Assembly (NCBI GenBank): GCA_027310235.1
Contig: DAIDBF010000008.1
Coordinates: 1-40,196, forward strand
From: a bacterium
GTDB lineage: Bacteria; Patescibacteriota; Minisyncoccia; UBA6257; GWB1-50-10
Length of the DNA stretch: 40,196 nt
Direction of reading: 5' to 3'
Part shown: positions 1-8,437 of the stretch, in pieces
Position numbering within the stretch: position 1 is the first letter of the stretch
Layout: each line of letters starts with the position of its first letter
Program-made: the position numbers and the translations under genes
The notes under the pieces: model-generated
Databases searched by the model: none
Seen by the model: only the letters and a program-made list of their open reading frames with translations
What the model was told of the DNA's origin: nothing

Positions 1-583
1 GCCCGTTACCACGCTCGTACCCATACACACGAAATCCGGCCGTTCCGTCGGCGTTTCGTTTTTCCCGATCCGCTTCTCTTCCACATATTTCGGAACCGGA
101 AACGACTCGCCCGTGAGCGCCGCCTGGTTTACGAAGCAATCCTTCGCTTCGAGCACGCGGGCATCGGCGGGAACCGCGTCGCCGGCGTAGAGCGACACGA
201 CATCTCCCGGCACGATTTCTCTTTGATCGATTTCTTTCTTCTCTCCATCCCGTATCACAGTCGCGGTAGTCGTGACCTTTTCAAGAAGTTTCAAGACGGT
301 CTTCTCGGATTTATAGCTGTTTACAAAATCAAGTATGGCGGAAACGAACACCATAACGATAATAATCACCGCATTCGTGCGCTCTCCCACGAAGAAAGAA
401 ATGACGGAAGTGCCAATAAGCAAAAGAAGGAGAGGACTTCCGAATTTCTGGAGAAATGCGATAAGCGGTCTGAACCGCTTTCTCTTTGCGATGGTATTTT
501 CTCCGAACTTACGCAGCCGATCAACGGCTTCTCTCGAGGAAAGTCCCTGAAACGTTTTGGGTGATCCGTTATTCGACGTCATC
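1..583 (-). CDS. mgtA: Magnesium-type P-type ATPase, N-terminal part (cut by window edge)
   Basis: Cation-pumping P-type ATPase of the inner membrane; only the first 194 codons lie in the window. The N-terminal cation-ATPase domain (FQGLSSREAVDRLRKFGEN) is followed by two membrane segments near residues 45-85 and then the actuator domain, with PGDVVSLYAGDAVPADARVL and the TGES loop near residue 162. The stretch FVNQAALTGESFPV and the ending VCMGTSVVTG resemble the MgtA/MgtB (P-IIIB) subgroup, so Mg2+ is the likely substrate. The phosphorylated Asp and the nucleotide-binding domain are off the edge, so a Ca2+ or other P-II pump remains possible. The chosen ATG follows AAGGATC and overlaps the end of xseB by 15 nt, suggesting translational coupling. 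Confidence 0.85.
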
Positions 584-790
584 CGAAAGATCCTTCTTTA
601 TCTCCTCGAATTCGTTCTCCACCTTCCTGATTTTTTGCTTCAAGTCCTTTATCAGTTCCGCTCCTTCCTTCACTCGTTTTAATCCTTCTTCGACGTCTAT
701 CTGATCCTGCGCTTCGAACCACTGGACAATTTTCTCGAGTTTCCCGAGTTCCGCGCCAATCTCTTTTTTTTCTTTCTTCGGTTTTTCCAT
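569..790 (-). CDS. xseB: Exodeoxyribonuclease VII small subunit
   Basis: A 73-residue, highly charged, mostly helical protein directly downstream of xseA. Exonuclease VII is one XseA with several XseB subunits and degrades single-stranded DNA to oligonucleotides. The pattern IGAELGKLEKIVQWFEAQDQIDVEEGLKRVKEGAELI matches the XseB layout of two helices with the L..LE.IV..LE....LEE.L...EEG signature. Length is usual for the family. Sequence conservation is weak in XseB, so position next to xseA carries much of the call. Confidence 0.85.
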   Translation of the reverse strand: MEKPKKEKKEIGAELGKLEKIVQWFEAQDQIDVEEGLKRVKEGAELIKDLKQKIRKVENEFEEIKKDLSDDVE

Positions 791-799
791 ATATGATGA

Positions 800-2038
800 T
801 TATCCGTTTTGTTCTATTTGTTCGACTCGCGCCTTGAGGGACCCTTTGTGGAGCCGCACTGCAATCGGCCGCCCTTCGCCCGTATCCGCCGTATCCCGCA
901 CCACGTTCCCCTTCTCATTGAAAATAATACTATATCCGAGGCGTAAATTCCTCTCAGGATCGACTGCGGTGAGATACTGCGCCGTGCGCTTCAGGAATTC
1001 GTTCACTTCCTGGACCCGAAGCGAAAATGCATTCACTATGACGTCTTCAATGATTTTATACCGCGTGATGAGACGCGAAATCTTCTCTAAAAGACGATCG
1101 GTATGGGCGACCACGCGCGATCTCGATTCGTCGAGCGCGCGTTCGAATGAATCAAAAAGCTCGCGTTCAAGATTCGGAAGTCCGAGCATGAGCTTGTCCC
1201 ATGACGCATTCACCGCCATCGCGGCGAATGAGGGCGTCGAGGTCATGACATCCGCGACCAAACTCGCGATAGGAACGTCGCGATCGTGGCCGATCCCCGC
1301 GATCACGGGAATGGACGAGGCGAATATCTCCCGCGCCACGAGTTCGTTGTTGAACGGCTGAAGGTCTTCCAAACTTCCTCCGCCGCGAATCAAAACAATC
1401 ACGTCGCATTCCGGCATTCTCGTATTGAACCATCTGATTCCTTTTATGATATTTCGAGGTGCGGAGGATCCTTCGACCCGCACGTCGAAGAGATGAAGCT
1501 TCATCCCGAGCGGTTTTAAGTTCTTCCTGAAGTCATCGATCACGGCTCCCGTCTTCGAGGTGATGATACCGACTTCCTGTATACACTCCGGGAGTTCACG
1601 TTTCCTTCGGAAAAGTCCCTCCTCCTCCAACTTTTTCTTCAGAAGTTCGTATGCGCGGCGAAGCGACCCTTCCCCGAAAAGCTCAAACTCTTTCACCACA
1701 AAGCTGAATTTGCCTTTTGGTTTATGGATACTGGGATACCCATGAACCTTTACGAGAAGTCCCGCTTCAAGAGAAATTCCTGCCGTACGATAGACGAAAG
1801 GATTTATATAACAATTAAGAACTCCCTCTCCTTCTTTGTCTTTCAAAGTGACATAAACACCAGTTGGATGGGAGTTAAACTCGGAGATTTCTCCTAGCAC
1901 GGTATACTCTTCTCGTTTGAAGATCTCGTTTACGTAGTCGAGAAACTCTCCCACCGAAAAAACGGGCTTGGAGGTTTTTTCTTCGCGTTCTTCTTCCGGA
2001 TTATCGAAAAGAGTGTGTTGTTTTTTTCTTTTTGGCAT
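800..2038 (-). CDS. xseA: Exodeoxyribonuclease VII large subunit
   Basis: Catalytic subunit of the single-strand-specific exonuclease, cytoplasmic, 412 residues. An N-terminal OB-fold (about residues 25-110, FSVGEFLDYVNEIFKREEYTVLGEISEF) is followed by the catalytic domain with ITSKTGAVIDDF near 160, the glycine-rich IRGGGSLEDLQPFN near 226, and GIGHDRDVPIASLVAD then TSTPSFAA near 255-280. The C-terminal helical part is complete. The first 20 residues (KRKKQHTLFDNPEEEREEK) are an unusual charged extension, but a strong -10 box sits just upstream of this ATG, which supports the start. It is followed by xseB after 9 nt. Confidence 0.95.
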   Translation of the reverse strand: MPKRKKQHTLFDNPEEEREEKTSKPVFSVGEFLDYVNEIFKREEYTVLGEISEFNSHPTGVYVTLKDKEGEGVLNCYINPFVYRTAGISLEAGLLVKVHGYPSIHKPKGKFSFVVKEFELFGEGSLRRAYELLKKKLEEEGLFRRKRELPECIQEVGIITSKTGAVIDDFRKNLKPLGMKLHLFDVRVEGSSAPRNIIKGIRWFNTRMPECDVIVLIRGGGSLEDLQPFNNELVAREIFASSIPVIAGIGHDRDVPIASLVADVMTSTPSFAAMAVNASWDKLMLGLPNLERELFDSFERALDESRSRVVAHTDRLLEKISRLITRYKIIEDVIVNAFSLRVQEVNEFLKRTAQYLTAVDPERNLRLGYSIIFNEKGNVVRDTADTGEGRPIAVRLHKGSLKARVEQIEQNG

Positions 2039-2044
2039 TTACCC

Positions 2045-2053
2045 AGTATACCA
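2045..2053 (-). promoter_or_regulatory. Extended -10 promoter for xseA, leaderless type
   Basis: On the minus strand TGGTATACT forms an extended -10 box ending only 6 nt before the xseA ATG. No convincing -35 is seen at 16-18 nt. Transcription would start at or next to the start codon, so the transcript would have no leader. It separates xseA from the heat-shock genes upstream. Confidence 0.5.
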
Positions 2054-2084
2054 CCAACTATAAATACCAATAACACCTCCCTAA

Positions 2085-2277
2085 TAAATTCCTTCCCTTC
2101 CGAGTGAGAATAGCGAAACGAGGACACAAATACACGAGTAAGGACGAAGAACACAAGAAATTACGCACTGTCCGAGTCCCTTCAGGTCGAGTTTGCGTAA
2201 TTTCCGTGTGTTCGAGGACGAGCGAGTTGTATCTGTCCGAGTGAAGCTTTTTTCTCACGAGAGAGGGAAAGAATTTA
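2085..2277 (-). repeat. Palindromic element family A, copy 1 (dnaJ-xseA gap)
   Basis: Nested inverted repeat of about 193 bp. Outer arms are TAAATTCTTTCCCT and AGGGAAGGAATTTA (minus strand), and the first three bases are the dnaJ stop codon. Inner arms GAAATTACGCA and TGCGTAATTTC enclose the family core AACTCGACCT..GGGACTCGGACAG. Spacers match copies 2 and 3 although the arm sequences differ. The 46 bp left before xseA hold its promoter. No gene is seen in the gap. Confidence 0.75.
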
Positions 2278-3372
2278 TAGCTCCCCCTCCAACTCCTCCA
2301 AAAGTTTCTTTGCTTTTCCCGAAATATGCTTCGGAACGCGAAGATCGAAGGTAATGTAGAGATCGCCGCGGCCCGAGGATCCGAACTTCGGCATTCCGCG
2401 ATGCGGTATCTTCATCTTCTCCTGAAGCGAGAATCCGCGCGGAATCGCCACCGTGAACTTCTCTCCGCTTATGTCTCCAAGTTCCATTTCTTTCTCAAGA
2501 AGCACATCCTGAACTCGCACTTCTTTTATGAGGTACAGATCGGATTTTCTCCTCGTAAAATGCGGATGGGGTTTTACTCTGACTACGACATAACAATCGC
2601 CATTCCCCCCGCCACGTTCACCCGTTTCTCCCATGCCCGTCACCTTTATCACTTGTCCGTCCTCAACGCCGGGCGCGATCGAGAAGTGCACGACTCTTGC
2701 GCCGAACACCCGGCCCTTCCCTTTGCAGGAAGCACACGGCGCATTCGGAACCTTTCCCGATCCGAAGCAGTCGGGACATTGCTGGACTTGGGCGAACTGA
2801 CCGAAAAACGTCCTCCGTTCGACGCGTATCTCGCCGCGTCCGCCGCACTTCGTACAGTCCTTCTGGCCTTTTTCTTTCGCATACCCGAGCCCCTTGCACG
2901 TCTCGCAGAGCACGTTCGTCTTGAAACTCACTTCCCGCGTGATCCCGTGAAACGCCTCCTCAAGCGAGATGTCCTGCACGATCTCGACGTCTGCGCCCTG
3001 GGTATACGTGTGCCGCTTCCTTCCTCCTCCACCGAACTGCTCGAAGATGCTCTCAAAAATGTCGTTCATATCGACTCCTTCTCCCGCATTCCATCTGAAA
3101 CCGCTTCCCCCGAAATCTACCCCTTCAAACGGATTTCCTCCTCCCGGCATTCCTCCTCCCTCGAACACTCTTCCGAACTGATCGTACTGGGTCTTTTTTT
3201 CCTTATTGCCGAGCACCTGATATGCTTCGTTCACTTCTTTAAATTTCTTCTCGTCTCCCCCCTGCTTGTCCGGATGGTATTGGTGTGCCAGTTTCCGGTA
3301 TGCCTTTTTTATCTCATCTTCGGAGGCACCCTTCGAAACGCCGAGTACTTTGTAGTAATCTTTCGATTCCAT
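2275..3372 (-). CDS. dnaJ: Chaperone DnaJ (Hsp40)
   Basis: Co-chaperone that delivers unfolded clients to DnaK and stimulates its ATPase. It has 365 residues and full type-I architecture: J domain at residues 1-70 with HPD at 33-35, Gly/Phe-rich linker at 70-120, and zinc-finger region with four CxxCxGxG repeats at 156, 173, 199 and 213. The C-terminal substrate-binding and dimer domain ends with FDLRVPKHISGKAKKLLEEL. It is last in the hrcA-grpE-dnaK-dnaJ cluster, separated from dnaK by one membrane-protein gene. Its TAA stop is also the first triplet of palindromic element A1. Confidence 0.98.
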   Translation of the reverse strand: MESKDYYKVLGVSKGASEDEIKKAYRKLAHQYHPDKQGGDEKKFKEVNEAYQVLGNKEKKTQYDQFGRVFEGGGMPGGGNPFEGVDFGGSGFRWNAGEGVDMNDIFESIFEQFGGGGRKRHTYTQGADVEIVQDISLEEAFHGITREVSFKTNVLCETCKGLGYAKEKGQKDCTKCGGRGEIRVERRTFFGQFAQVQQCPDCFGSGKVPNAPCASCKGKGRVFGARVVHFSIAPGVEDGQVIKVTGMGETGERGGGNGDCYVVVRVKPHPHFTRRKSDLYLIKEVRVQDVLLEKEMELGDISGEKFTVAIPRGFSLQEKMKIPHRGMPKFGSSGRGDLYITFDLRVPKHISGKAKKLLEELEGEL

Positions 3373-3387
3373 AACGATTCTTGAAAA

Positions 3388-4452
3388 TTAAGGAAGGATG
3401 GGAAACCTTCTGGTTCTCGTCTCAACGCTCATGACCGCAAATCCCGTCACGAGGCATAGTTTGAAAAAGATGAATCCGAGAAGTCCGATGAGCCAGTAGA
3501 GAAGCACCGCCACACCTTTGATGGAGAGAAAGAACAGTACGATCGCCGCAACGGAGAGTATGCCGCTCGCCGCAGTTCCCATCTTCCCGATATACTCTTT
3601 TCCGAGATCATAAAGAAGCGTATTTACCGACTCGTTCCTGTTGACGTCTCCGAACTGCGCCACGAACGCGGCGTTCGCCTGCTGTTTTGCCTGACTGAAA
3701 TACAATTCTTGTTGTTTCGGCGGGAGTTCACGAAATCCGATCTGCTGCGTATGTCCCCCCGTCTCCGCCACGGTGAAATTCGTTCGCTCGAGCTCTCCTC
3801 TTACCAATGTATCGATGAAGGTCTGGACCGACATTCCGAACGAGACATTCGGAATCCAGAGATGTACTACCGGCTCCGCGGTCGAAGTGACGCTCTGAAG
3901 CATCGCTCTTCCCAGCGTATCCGTAAAGTTACCCCATACGAAATAATTCAGGTAGAGCAGCAGGGAAATGAATATAAGGAATCCGCTCGTAAGCTTCGGA
4001 AGCACATTTTTCGAGACGGAAAAAAACTGCGGTTCGATGCTGTTCTCGACCGTATTTCTTCCCCGTCTGATCGCAGTACCGATAAAAAGAAAAGCGAGGA
4101 TTGCCGCCACAAGAAGATACGGAAGCGTCACGGAATCGAAGTGAGTCCGAAACACGGCAAGCGGAACAAGTATCTCGCAGAGTGTGATGGAAAAGAGCTT
4201 CCATGATCCTTTCACGAAAAAAATCTGGACAAGCTTCAGCGCCCAAAAAAGAAGTGTTGCGACCACGAACGTCCAGAAATAGGGGGGACTCGGACTCGCG
4301 GAGAAATTCATAAACCCGGAAACCGCCGCGGCGCTCGCCGCGACGCCGAGAAGCCCCAGAAGAAGCATCTTCCAGGCGCTTCTATCCGTTTCCGGCTCCC
4401 GCCGTTCACTGATTATTTCCAGGTTCGGGTTGTGAGGAAGGTTCGGCTCCAT
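3388..4452 (-). CDS. Unknown polytopic membrane protein between dnaK and dnaJ
   Basis: I do not recognise this 354-residue protein. A short polar N-terminus is followed by hydrophobic stretches near residues 29-50, 58-78, 88-125 and 155-175. A soluble loop of about 110 residues follows (175-290, including an FTVAETGGHTQQIGFRELPPKQQELYF region), then a long hydrophobic C-terminal part near 295-345. There are no cysteine motifs or nucleotide-binding signatures. The start overlaps dnaK by 47 nt, and a shorter start at Met29 would remove the overlap. It is co-transcribed with heat-shock genes, so a role in membrane stress is possible but unproven. Confidence 0.75.
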   Translation of the reverse strand: MEPNLPHNPNLEIISERREPETDRSAWKMLLLGLLGVAASAAAVSGFMNFSASPSPPYFWTFVVATLLFWALKLVQIFFVKGSWKLFSITLCEILVPLAVFRTHFDSVTLPYLLVAAILAFLFIGTAIRRGRNTVENSIEPQFFSVSKNVLPKLTSGFLIFISLLLYLNYFVWGNFTDTLGRAMLQSVTSTAEPVVHLWIPNVSFGMSVQTFIDTLVRGELERTNFTVAETGGHTQQIGFRELPPKQQELYFSQAKQQANAAFVAQFGDVNRNESVNTLLYDLGKEYIGKMGTAASGILSVAAIVLFFLSIKGVAVLLYWLIGLLGFIFFKLCLVTGFAVMSVETRTRRFPILP

Positions 4453-6316
4453 TGTTTTTATTATAGAGGGACTCGCCTATCTTTTGAAGCGCCGAGGAGA
4501 GATCAGTTGAGGCGCTTGTAATGGCTTCTTTGTCTTCTCCCTGCTTCACTTCATTGAGACGTGCGATTTTTTCCGTTATATCCTTCTTCATGTCTTCCGT
4601 TACTTTATCCCCGAGATCGCGCAAGCTCTTCTCCGCCGTATAGACGAGCGCTTCCGCCTGGTTCCGTAACTCGATCAGCTCTTTCTTTTTTTCATCTTCC
4701 GTCGCGTGTTCGGCGGCTTCTTTCTTCAAACGTTCCACCTCGTCTTTACTCAAGCTCGTCGAGGCCTCGATGCGCACCGATTGCTCCTTTCCGGACGCTT
4801 TGTCTTTCGCGGAGACGGTAAGAATCCCGTTTGCGTCGATGTCGAAGGTCACTTCGATCTGCGGCACGCCGCGCGGTGAGGGAGGAATGCCGTCCAAAAT
4901 GAAGCGCGCAAGCGTTTTCACGTCCGCCATCATCGGACGTTCTCCTTGGCCGATATGTACCTCGACGGACGTCTGATTGTCGGCCGCGGTCGAAAATACC
5001 TGGGTCTTCGAAGTCGGAATCGTCGTATTCTTCTGAATCATGGGCGTCGCAACGCCGCCATAGGTCTCAATGCTCAAGGTAAGCGGCGTTACATCAAGAA
5101 GAAGGATGTCCTTCACCTCGCCTTCGGTTTTACGTCCCTCTTTCTTCGCAAGAAGAATCTCGCCTTGGATGCCGGCGCCGATTGCCACCACTTCATCCGG
5201 ATTGATACCCTGATGCGGTTCTTTGCCGAAAAGTTTGCGTACGGCCTCCTGAATCGCCGGCATTCTTGTCTGGCCGCCGACCAGAATAACCTCGTTGATA
5301 TCCGAGAGCTTGAATCCGGCACCCTTCGGCGGCGCCGTCGTCACGGTATCTTTCGTAAGCTGGATCGAGTGATCGATGTACTCCTGCACCAGCGATTCGA
5401 GTTTCGCCCGCGTGAGTTTCAGGAGAAAATGTTTCGGACCGGAAGCGTCGGAAGTGACATACGGGAGATTGACCTCCGTTTCAAGCGCGGTCGAGAGCTC
5501 GTGTTTCGCCCGTTCCGCAGCTTCCTTGAGACGCTGTAATGCGAGCGTATCTTTCGATAGGTCCACTCCTTCCTGTTTTTTATACTCCTGCACGAGATAC
5601 TCGATGATCGTTCGGTCGAAATCGTCGCCGCCCAAGTGCGTGTCGCCTCCGGTCGCTTTCACTTCAACGGTCTGTTCCTTGGTTTCAGGGTCATAACTCA
5701 TCTCGAGCACCGATATGTCAAACGTACCGCCGCCGAAGTCATATACAACGATCTTCTGGTCTTTTTCCTTGCCGAGTCCGTATGCGAACGCCGCCGCAGT
5801 CGGTTCATTGATAATACGATCAACCTTGAGCCCCGCGATCTCGCCGGCGTTTTTAGTCGCTTGGCGCTGACTGTCGTCGAAATACGCCGGAACGGTAATA
5901 ACCGCTTCGTCTATCTTCCCCCCGAGCTTCGCCTCCGCATCCGCTTTGATTTTCTGGAGCACCATCGCCGAGATTTCTTCAGGTTTGTACCACCGATCGC
6001 CCATTTGTATCTCCACTCCGCCGGTTTCGCTTTTTCTGATTTCGTACGGAAGCCATTTTTTATCGCGCTGGACCTCGGCATCTTCCCACTTGCGCCCGAT
6101 GAGCCGCTTTACCGAGTAGATGGTGTTTTTCGGATTCACGACCGCCTGTCGCTTGGCCAAAACTCCCACAAGACGCTCGCTCGCCTTGCTTAACGCGACG
6201 ATAGACGGGGTCGTTCTCGCCCCTTCGCTGTTCTCGAGAACCTTCGGCTCTCCCCCGTCCATTACGGACGCGGCCGAGTTCGTAGTTCCCAAATCGATTC
6301 CTAAAATTTTTGCCAT
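4406..6316 (-). CDS. dnaK: Chaperone DnaK (Hsp70)
   Basis: ATP-driven chaperone, 636 residues, full length. The nucleotide-binding domain begins with ILGIDLGTTNSAASV and carries VITVPAYFDDSQRQATKNAG, INEPTAAAFAYG, the phosphate loop VYDFGGGTFDISVLE and ILVGGQTRMPAIQ. The linker DILLLDVTPLTLSIET leads to the beta-sandwich substrate domain and a helical lid, with a short Gln/Pro/Asn tail (SSQPEPGNNQ). It lies 34 bp after grpE in the CIRCE-controlled operon. A TACTAT box 10 nt before its ATG might give an extra internal promoter, though no -35 is visible. Confidence 0.99.
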   Translation of the reverse strand: MAKILGIDLGTTNSAASVMDGGEPKVLENSEGARTTPSIVALSKASERLVGVLAKRQAVVNPKNTIYSVKRLIGRKWEDAEVQRDKKWLPYEIRKSETGGVEIQMGDRWYKPEEISAMVLQKIKADAEAKLGGKIDEAVITVPAYFDDSQRQATKNAGEIAGLKVDRIINEPTAAAFAYGLGKEKDQKIVVYDFGGGTFDISVLEMSYDPETKEQTVEVKATGGDTHLGGDDFDRTIIEYLVQEYKKQEGVDLSKDTLALQRLKEAAERAKHELSTALETEVNLPYVTSDASGPKHFLLKLTRAKLESLVQEYIDHSIQLTKDTVTTAPPKGAGFKLSDINEVILVGGQTRMPAIQEAVRKLFGKEPHQGINPDEVVAIGAGIQGEILLAKKEGRKTEGEVKDILLLDVTPLTLSIETYGGVATPMIQKNTTIPTSKTQVFSTAADNQTSVEVHIGQGERPMMADVKTLARFILDGIPPSPRGVPQIEVTFDIDANGILTVSAKDKASGKEQSVRIEASTSLSKDEVERLKKEAAEHATEDEKKKELIELRNQAEALVYTAEKSLRDLGDKVTEDMKKDITEKIARLNEVKQGEDKEAITSASTDLSSALQKIGESLYNKNNGAEPSSQPEPGNNQ

Positions 6317-6350
6317 AGTTTTTGTAATAGTATTGCTGACCTTTTTTTTG

Positions 6351-6869
6351 TTATGATTCGCCTTTTATTTTTACCAGTACGACCCGCGCCGGACGCATTG
6401 TTTTTCCATGAAGCAGGTACCCTTTCGTTACCTCTTCCGCAATTGATCCCGGCGGCCCCTCCGCTTCGACCTCTCCAATCGCTTCCGCGATCTCCGGATT
6501 GAACGGATCACCCGGATGCATAGGTATCGCCTCCACTCCGTATCTTTTCATCGTATCGTAAAGCTGATTTCTCACGAGCGTCATCCCCTTCTTCGAAACG
6601 TCATCTTCGCGCATCGCGGAGAGACCAAGCTCGAAGCCATCGAGAATCACGATCAGATCGAAAAGGAGCGCTTCGTTGCTCCGCTTTGCGAAATATTCCA
6701 TCCGCTCCGCTTCCTCTTTCTTATAATTCGAGAGGTCCGCCTTCGCCCGCTTCCATCCATCGAGATATTCGTCCCGCAATCGTTCGGCTTCAAGAAGATC
6801 GGCACGCATCCCGGCGTCGCCTGGCTTTTGGATATTATTTTCTTCTTCTTTTTTTGTCTCCTCCTCCAT
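6351..6869 (-). CDS. grpE: Nucleotide exchange factor GrpE
   Basis: A 172-residue co-chaperone that opens DnaK and releases ADP. The acidic N-terminus (EEETKKEEENN) and the long dimerising helix (LLEAERLRDEYLDGWKRAKADLSNYKKEEAERMEYF) precede a C-terminal beta domain with VEAIPMHPGDPFNPEIAEAIGEVE and the final LLHGKTMRPARVVLVK signature. The spacing to dnaK is 34 bp and to hrcA 55 bp. There is no clear ribosome-binding site before its ATG. Confidence 0.97.
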   Translation of the reverse strand: MEEETKKEEENNIQKPGDAGMRADLLEAERLRDEYLDGWKRAKADLSNYKKEEAERMEYFAKRSNEALLFDLIVILDGFELGLSAMREDDVSKKGMTLVRNQLYDTMKRYGVEAIPMHPGDPFNPEIAEAIGEVEAEGPPGSIAEEVTKGYLLHGKTMRPARVVLVKIKGES

Positions 6870-6924
6870 ATTATTTAAATGTTACACTTGCTTCCGGTTG
6901 TTATCTTCTCATTTCTTAATTCTC

Positions 6925-7623
6925 TTATTCCAACGACTTTTCGAAAAACCTGAATGCCCGAATGGGTTTTGCATAATCCATCCGCTTCGGTCCGATTGCA
7001 AGCAGTAAAAAATCGCCGTCATCGCACTTTAGACAGGAGGCGACGACCGCGACGTGCGCGCTTTTGGTAAAGGGGCTCTTACCGATAAATACCCGGGGCC
7101 ACGAACGCTCTTCCTCCCACCAGGAACGGAGTTCCTGAACGCGCGAAGGGATGGATTCGAAGTCGTTCACGATCTGGATCATCTCGTTCGTAGTAATCGC
7201 ATCGTCCTGAAGACGGCTCAAAAGTTCATGAAGTCCGCTCTCATACACCTCGTCGCGCTCCGGTTCGTATCCCACGCTTAAACCCCCGAACCGTTCGGCA
7301 AGATCTTCCACGAACGTGCGTCGGGCTCCTTTTTTAAAATCATCGAGTACGTCTTCGAATCCGTGGGTACTCCGCGCTTCTTCTTCCTGAAGTGTCCGCT
7401 CGGTGAAAAAACGATAGGCCTTGTCCGAGGGTATTCTTCCGCCCGAAGGATGACGCTGGAAGAAGTATCCCGCCCCACTCAGCTCGTTAAGCTCCCAGCG
7501 TATCATCGCCGGCTTGATGCCGAAATCATATGCCTCGTAGAGGGACTCCGAGGTGACGGGCTTTCCCGTTTTCACGAACTCGCGGATTGCCGTCTCAAGA
7601 ATTGCCTGCGTCCGTTCCTGCAT
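6925..7623 (-). CDS. hrcA: Heat-inducible repressor HrcA, short form
   Basis: Repressor that binds CIRCE operators and is kept active by chaperones. The N-terminal winged-helix domain is clear: RTQAILETAIREFVKTGKPVTS, MIRWELNELSGAGYFFQRHPSGGRIPSDKAYRFF. At 232 residues it is about 100 shorter than typical HrcA, and the middle GAF-like part looks reduced. The C-terminus AVVASCLKCDDGDFLLLAIGPKRMDYAKPIRAFRFF still resembles the family ending. It is first in its operon and has a CIRCE element in its own promoter, so autoregulation is expected. The ATG lies about 2 nt after the predicted transcription start. Confidence 0.93.
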   Translation of the reverse strand: MQERTQAILETAIREFVKTGKPVTSESLYEAYDFGIKPAMIRWELNELSGAGYFFQRHPSGGRIPSDKAYRFFTERTLQEEEARSTHGFEDVLDDFKKGARRTFVEDLAERFGGLSVGYEPERDEVYESGLHELLSRLQDDAITTNEMIQIVNDFESIPSRVQELRSWWEEERSWPRVFIGKSPFTKSAHVAVVASCLKCDDGDFLLLAIGPKRMDYAKPIRAFRFFEKSLE

Positions 7624-7631
7624 ATAGGTAC

Positions 7632-7668
7632 AGTATAGAAATTAGCACTCAAGCGTGTCAAGTGCTAA
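7632..7668 (-). promoter_or_regulatory. hrcA operon promoter with embedded CIRCE operator
   Basis: On the minus strand -35 TTGACA (7656-7661) and -10 TATACT (7632-7637) are 18 nt apart. The CIRCE inverted repeat TTAGCACTC-N9-AAGTGCTAA at 7642-7668 covers the -35 box and spacer, differing from the consensus by one base in an arm. A bound HrcA would block RNA polymerase. The predicted start falls about 7625, leaving almost no leader before the ATG at 7623. Confidence 0.93.
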
Positions 7669-7674
7669 AGTGGT

Positions 7675-7828
7675 CATCAGGATTTCTTCTTGGTACTCCC
7701 GCACCGGGTGTCGGAATGCTCCAGCGGCATTCCGCACCCTACGCTCTCGGCTCGCGACCCGCCTTCCGGCGGGGCCAAGCTCGCTTCGCCTGCGAGAGTG
7801 GCGGTCATACCAAAAAGAAATCTTGATG
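7675..7828. repeat. Palindromic element C (single copy)
   Basis: The outer arms (7675-7695 and 7808-7828) are 21 bp with two mismatches, reading CATCAGGATTTCTTCTTGGT on the left. Inside are a hairpin GGTGTCGGAATG..CATTCCGCACC, a hairpin CCCGCC-TTCC-GGCGGG and a pairing CGCTCTCG..CGAGAGTG, giving a branched fold. It starts 6 bp from the CIRCE element and ends before the hydrolase promoter. No second copy is seen in the window. Confidence 0.65.
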
Positions 7829-7848
7829 AAATGGGAGTTCTCCTGTTC

Positions 7849-7854
7849 TATACT
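7849..7854 (+). promoter_or_regulatory. Possible -10 box for the hydrolase gene
   Basis: TATACT lies 13 nt before the ATG at 7868. No good -35 is visible at the right spacing and there is no Shine-Dalgarno sequence, so transcription would give a leader of only about 7 nt. Confidence 0.3.
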
Positions 7855-7867
7855 TTATGCATCGAGT

Positions 7868-8422
7868 ATGAGAATGGTTTTATTGCTCCCCGGATGGCTG
7901 GAATCGCTCAAGATGTACGGGGGCGACGCCAATCTTGAGATTTGTATAGACGCGTTGGATGAACGCTCCGCCTCCGCCGATTACATTATCGGCGTAAGCT
8001 TGGGTGCTTTGGTTGCCCCCAAAAATATAAATCGTATATCGGGGAAAATAATCTTAGTCAATCCTCCCCTTCCAAAAAGAAGTATCTTTACTTGGTTCGT
8101 AAATTGGCTGCGATTTTTGATAACCGAAGGTTTACTTCCCGAAAGACAGAGGTTTACGAGAAACCCGATTATATTCATCGCTACCCTCGTGGATTGCATA
8201 AAACTCCTCACTACCGACTTTTCGAAAAGTTTCGACTAGCTTCCAAAAGAAAAACTAAAAGTAATCCGAGGGAAAAACGATCGGTTCTTTTGCGATCAAG
8301 ACGCGGTGAAATTTCTGAACGCAAAGAACATACCATGTATCGAGGTTAATGGAGGACACAACTGGTCCGAGGATATAGAAAAAACAATAGCCACCCTAAC
8401 GGACGTGAAAGAGAGTTCTTAG
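7868..8422 (+). pseudogene. Small alpha/beta-hydrolase interrupted by an in-frame TAG
   Basis: The reading frame gives MRMVLLLPGWLESLKMYGG, a nucleophile elbow GVSLG near residue 45, then a TAG at 8237-8239. Reading on in the same frame gives KVIRGKNDRFF (acid loop) and CIEVNGGHNW (catalytic His) before a TAG at 8420-8422. So the Ser-Asp-His set of a small serine hydrolase of about 184 residues is present but split by one stop codon. TAG ends other genes here, so recoding is unlikely. A recent nonsense mutation or a base error fits best. The gene looks more AT-rich than its neighbours by eye. Its substrate cannot be told. Confidence 0.7.
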
Positions 8423-8437
8423 ACGAAGGAACTAACA

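Noticed and set aside
2326..3384. Long plus-strand open frame opposite dnaJ
   Set aside because: It is the antisense shadow of dnaJ, has no recognisable domain, and the minus frame encodes a full DnaJ.
7655..8239. Longer 194-codon reading of the hydrolase frame
   Set aside because: The extra N-terminal codons run through the right side of element C and show no protein-like conservation. The ATG at 7868 begins with the hydrolase fold.
8237..8239. TAG read as an amino acid (stop-codon recoding)
   Set aside because: TAG terminates the glycosyltransferase, ftsQ-like and infA genes normally, and no recoding signal is seen, so a mutation or base error is the simpler explanation.
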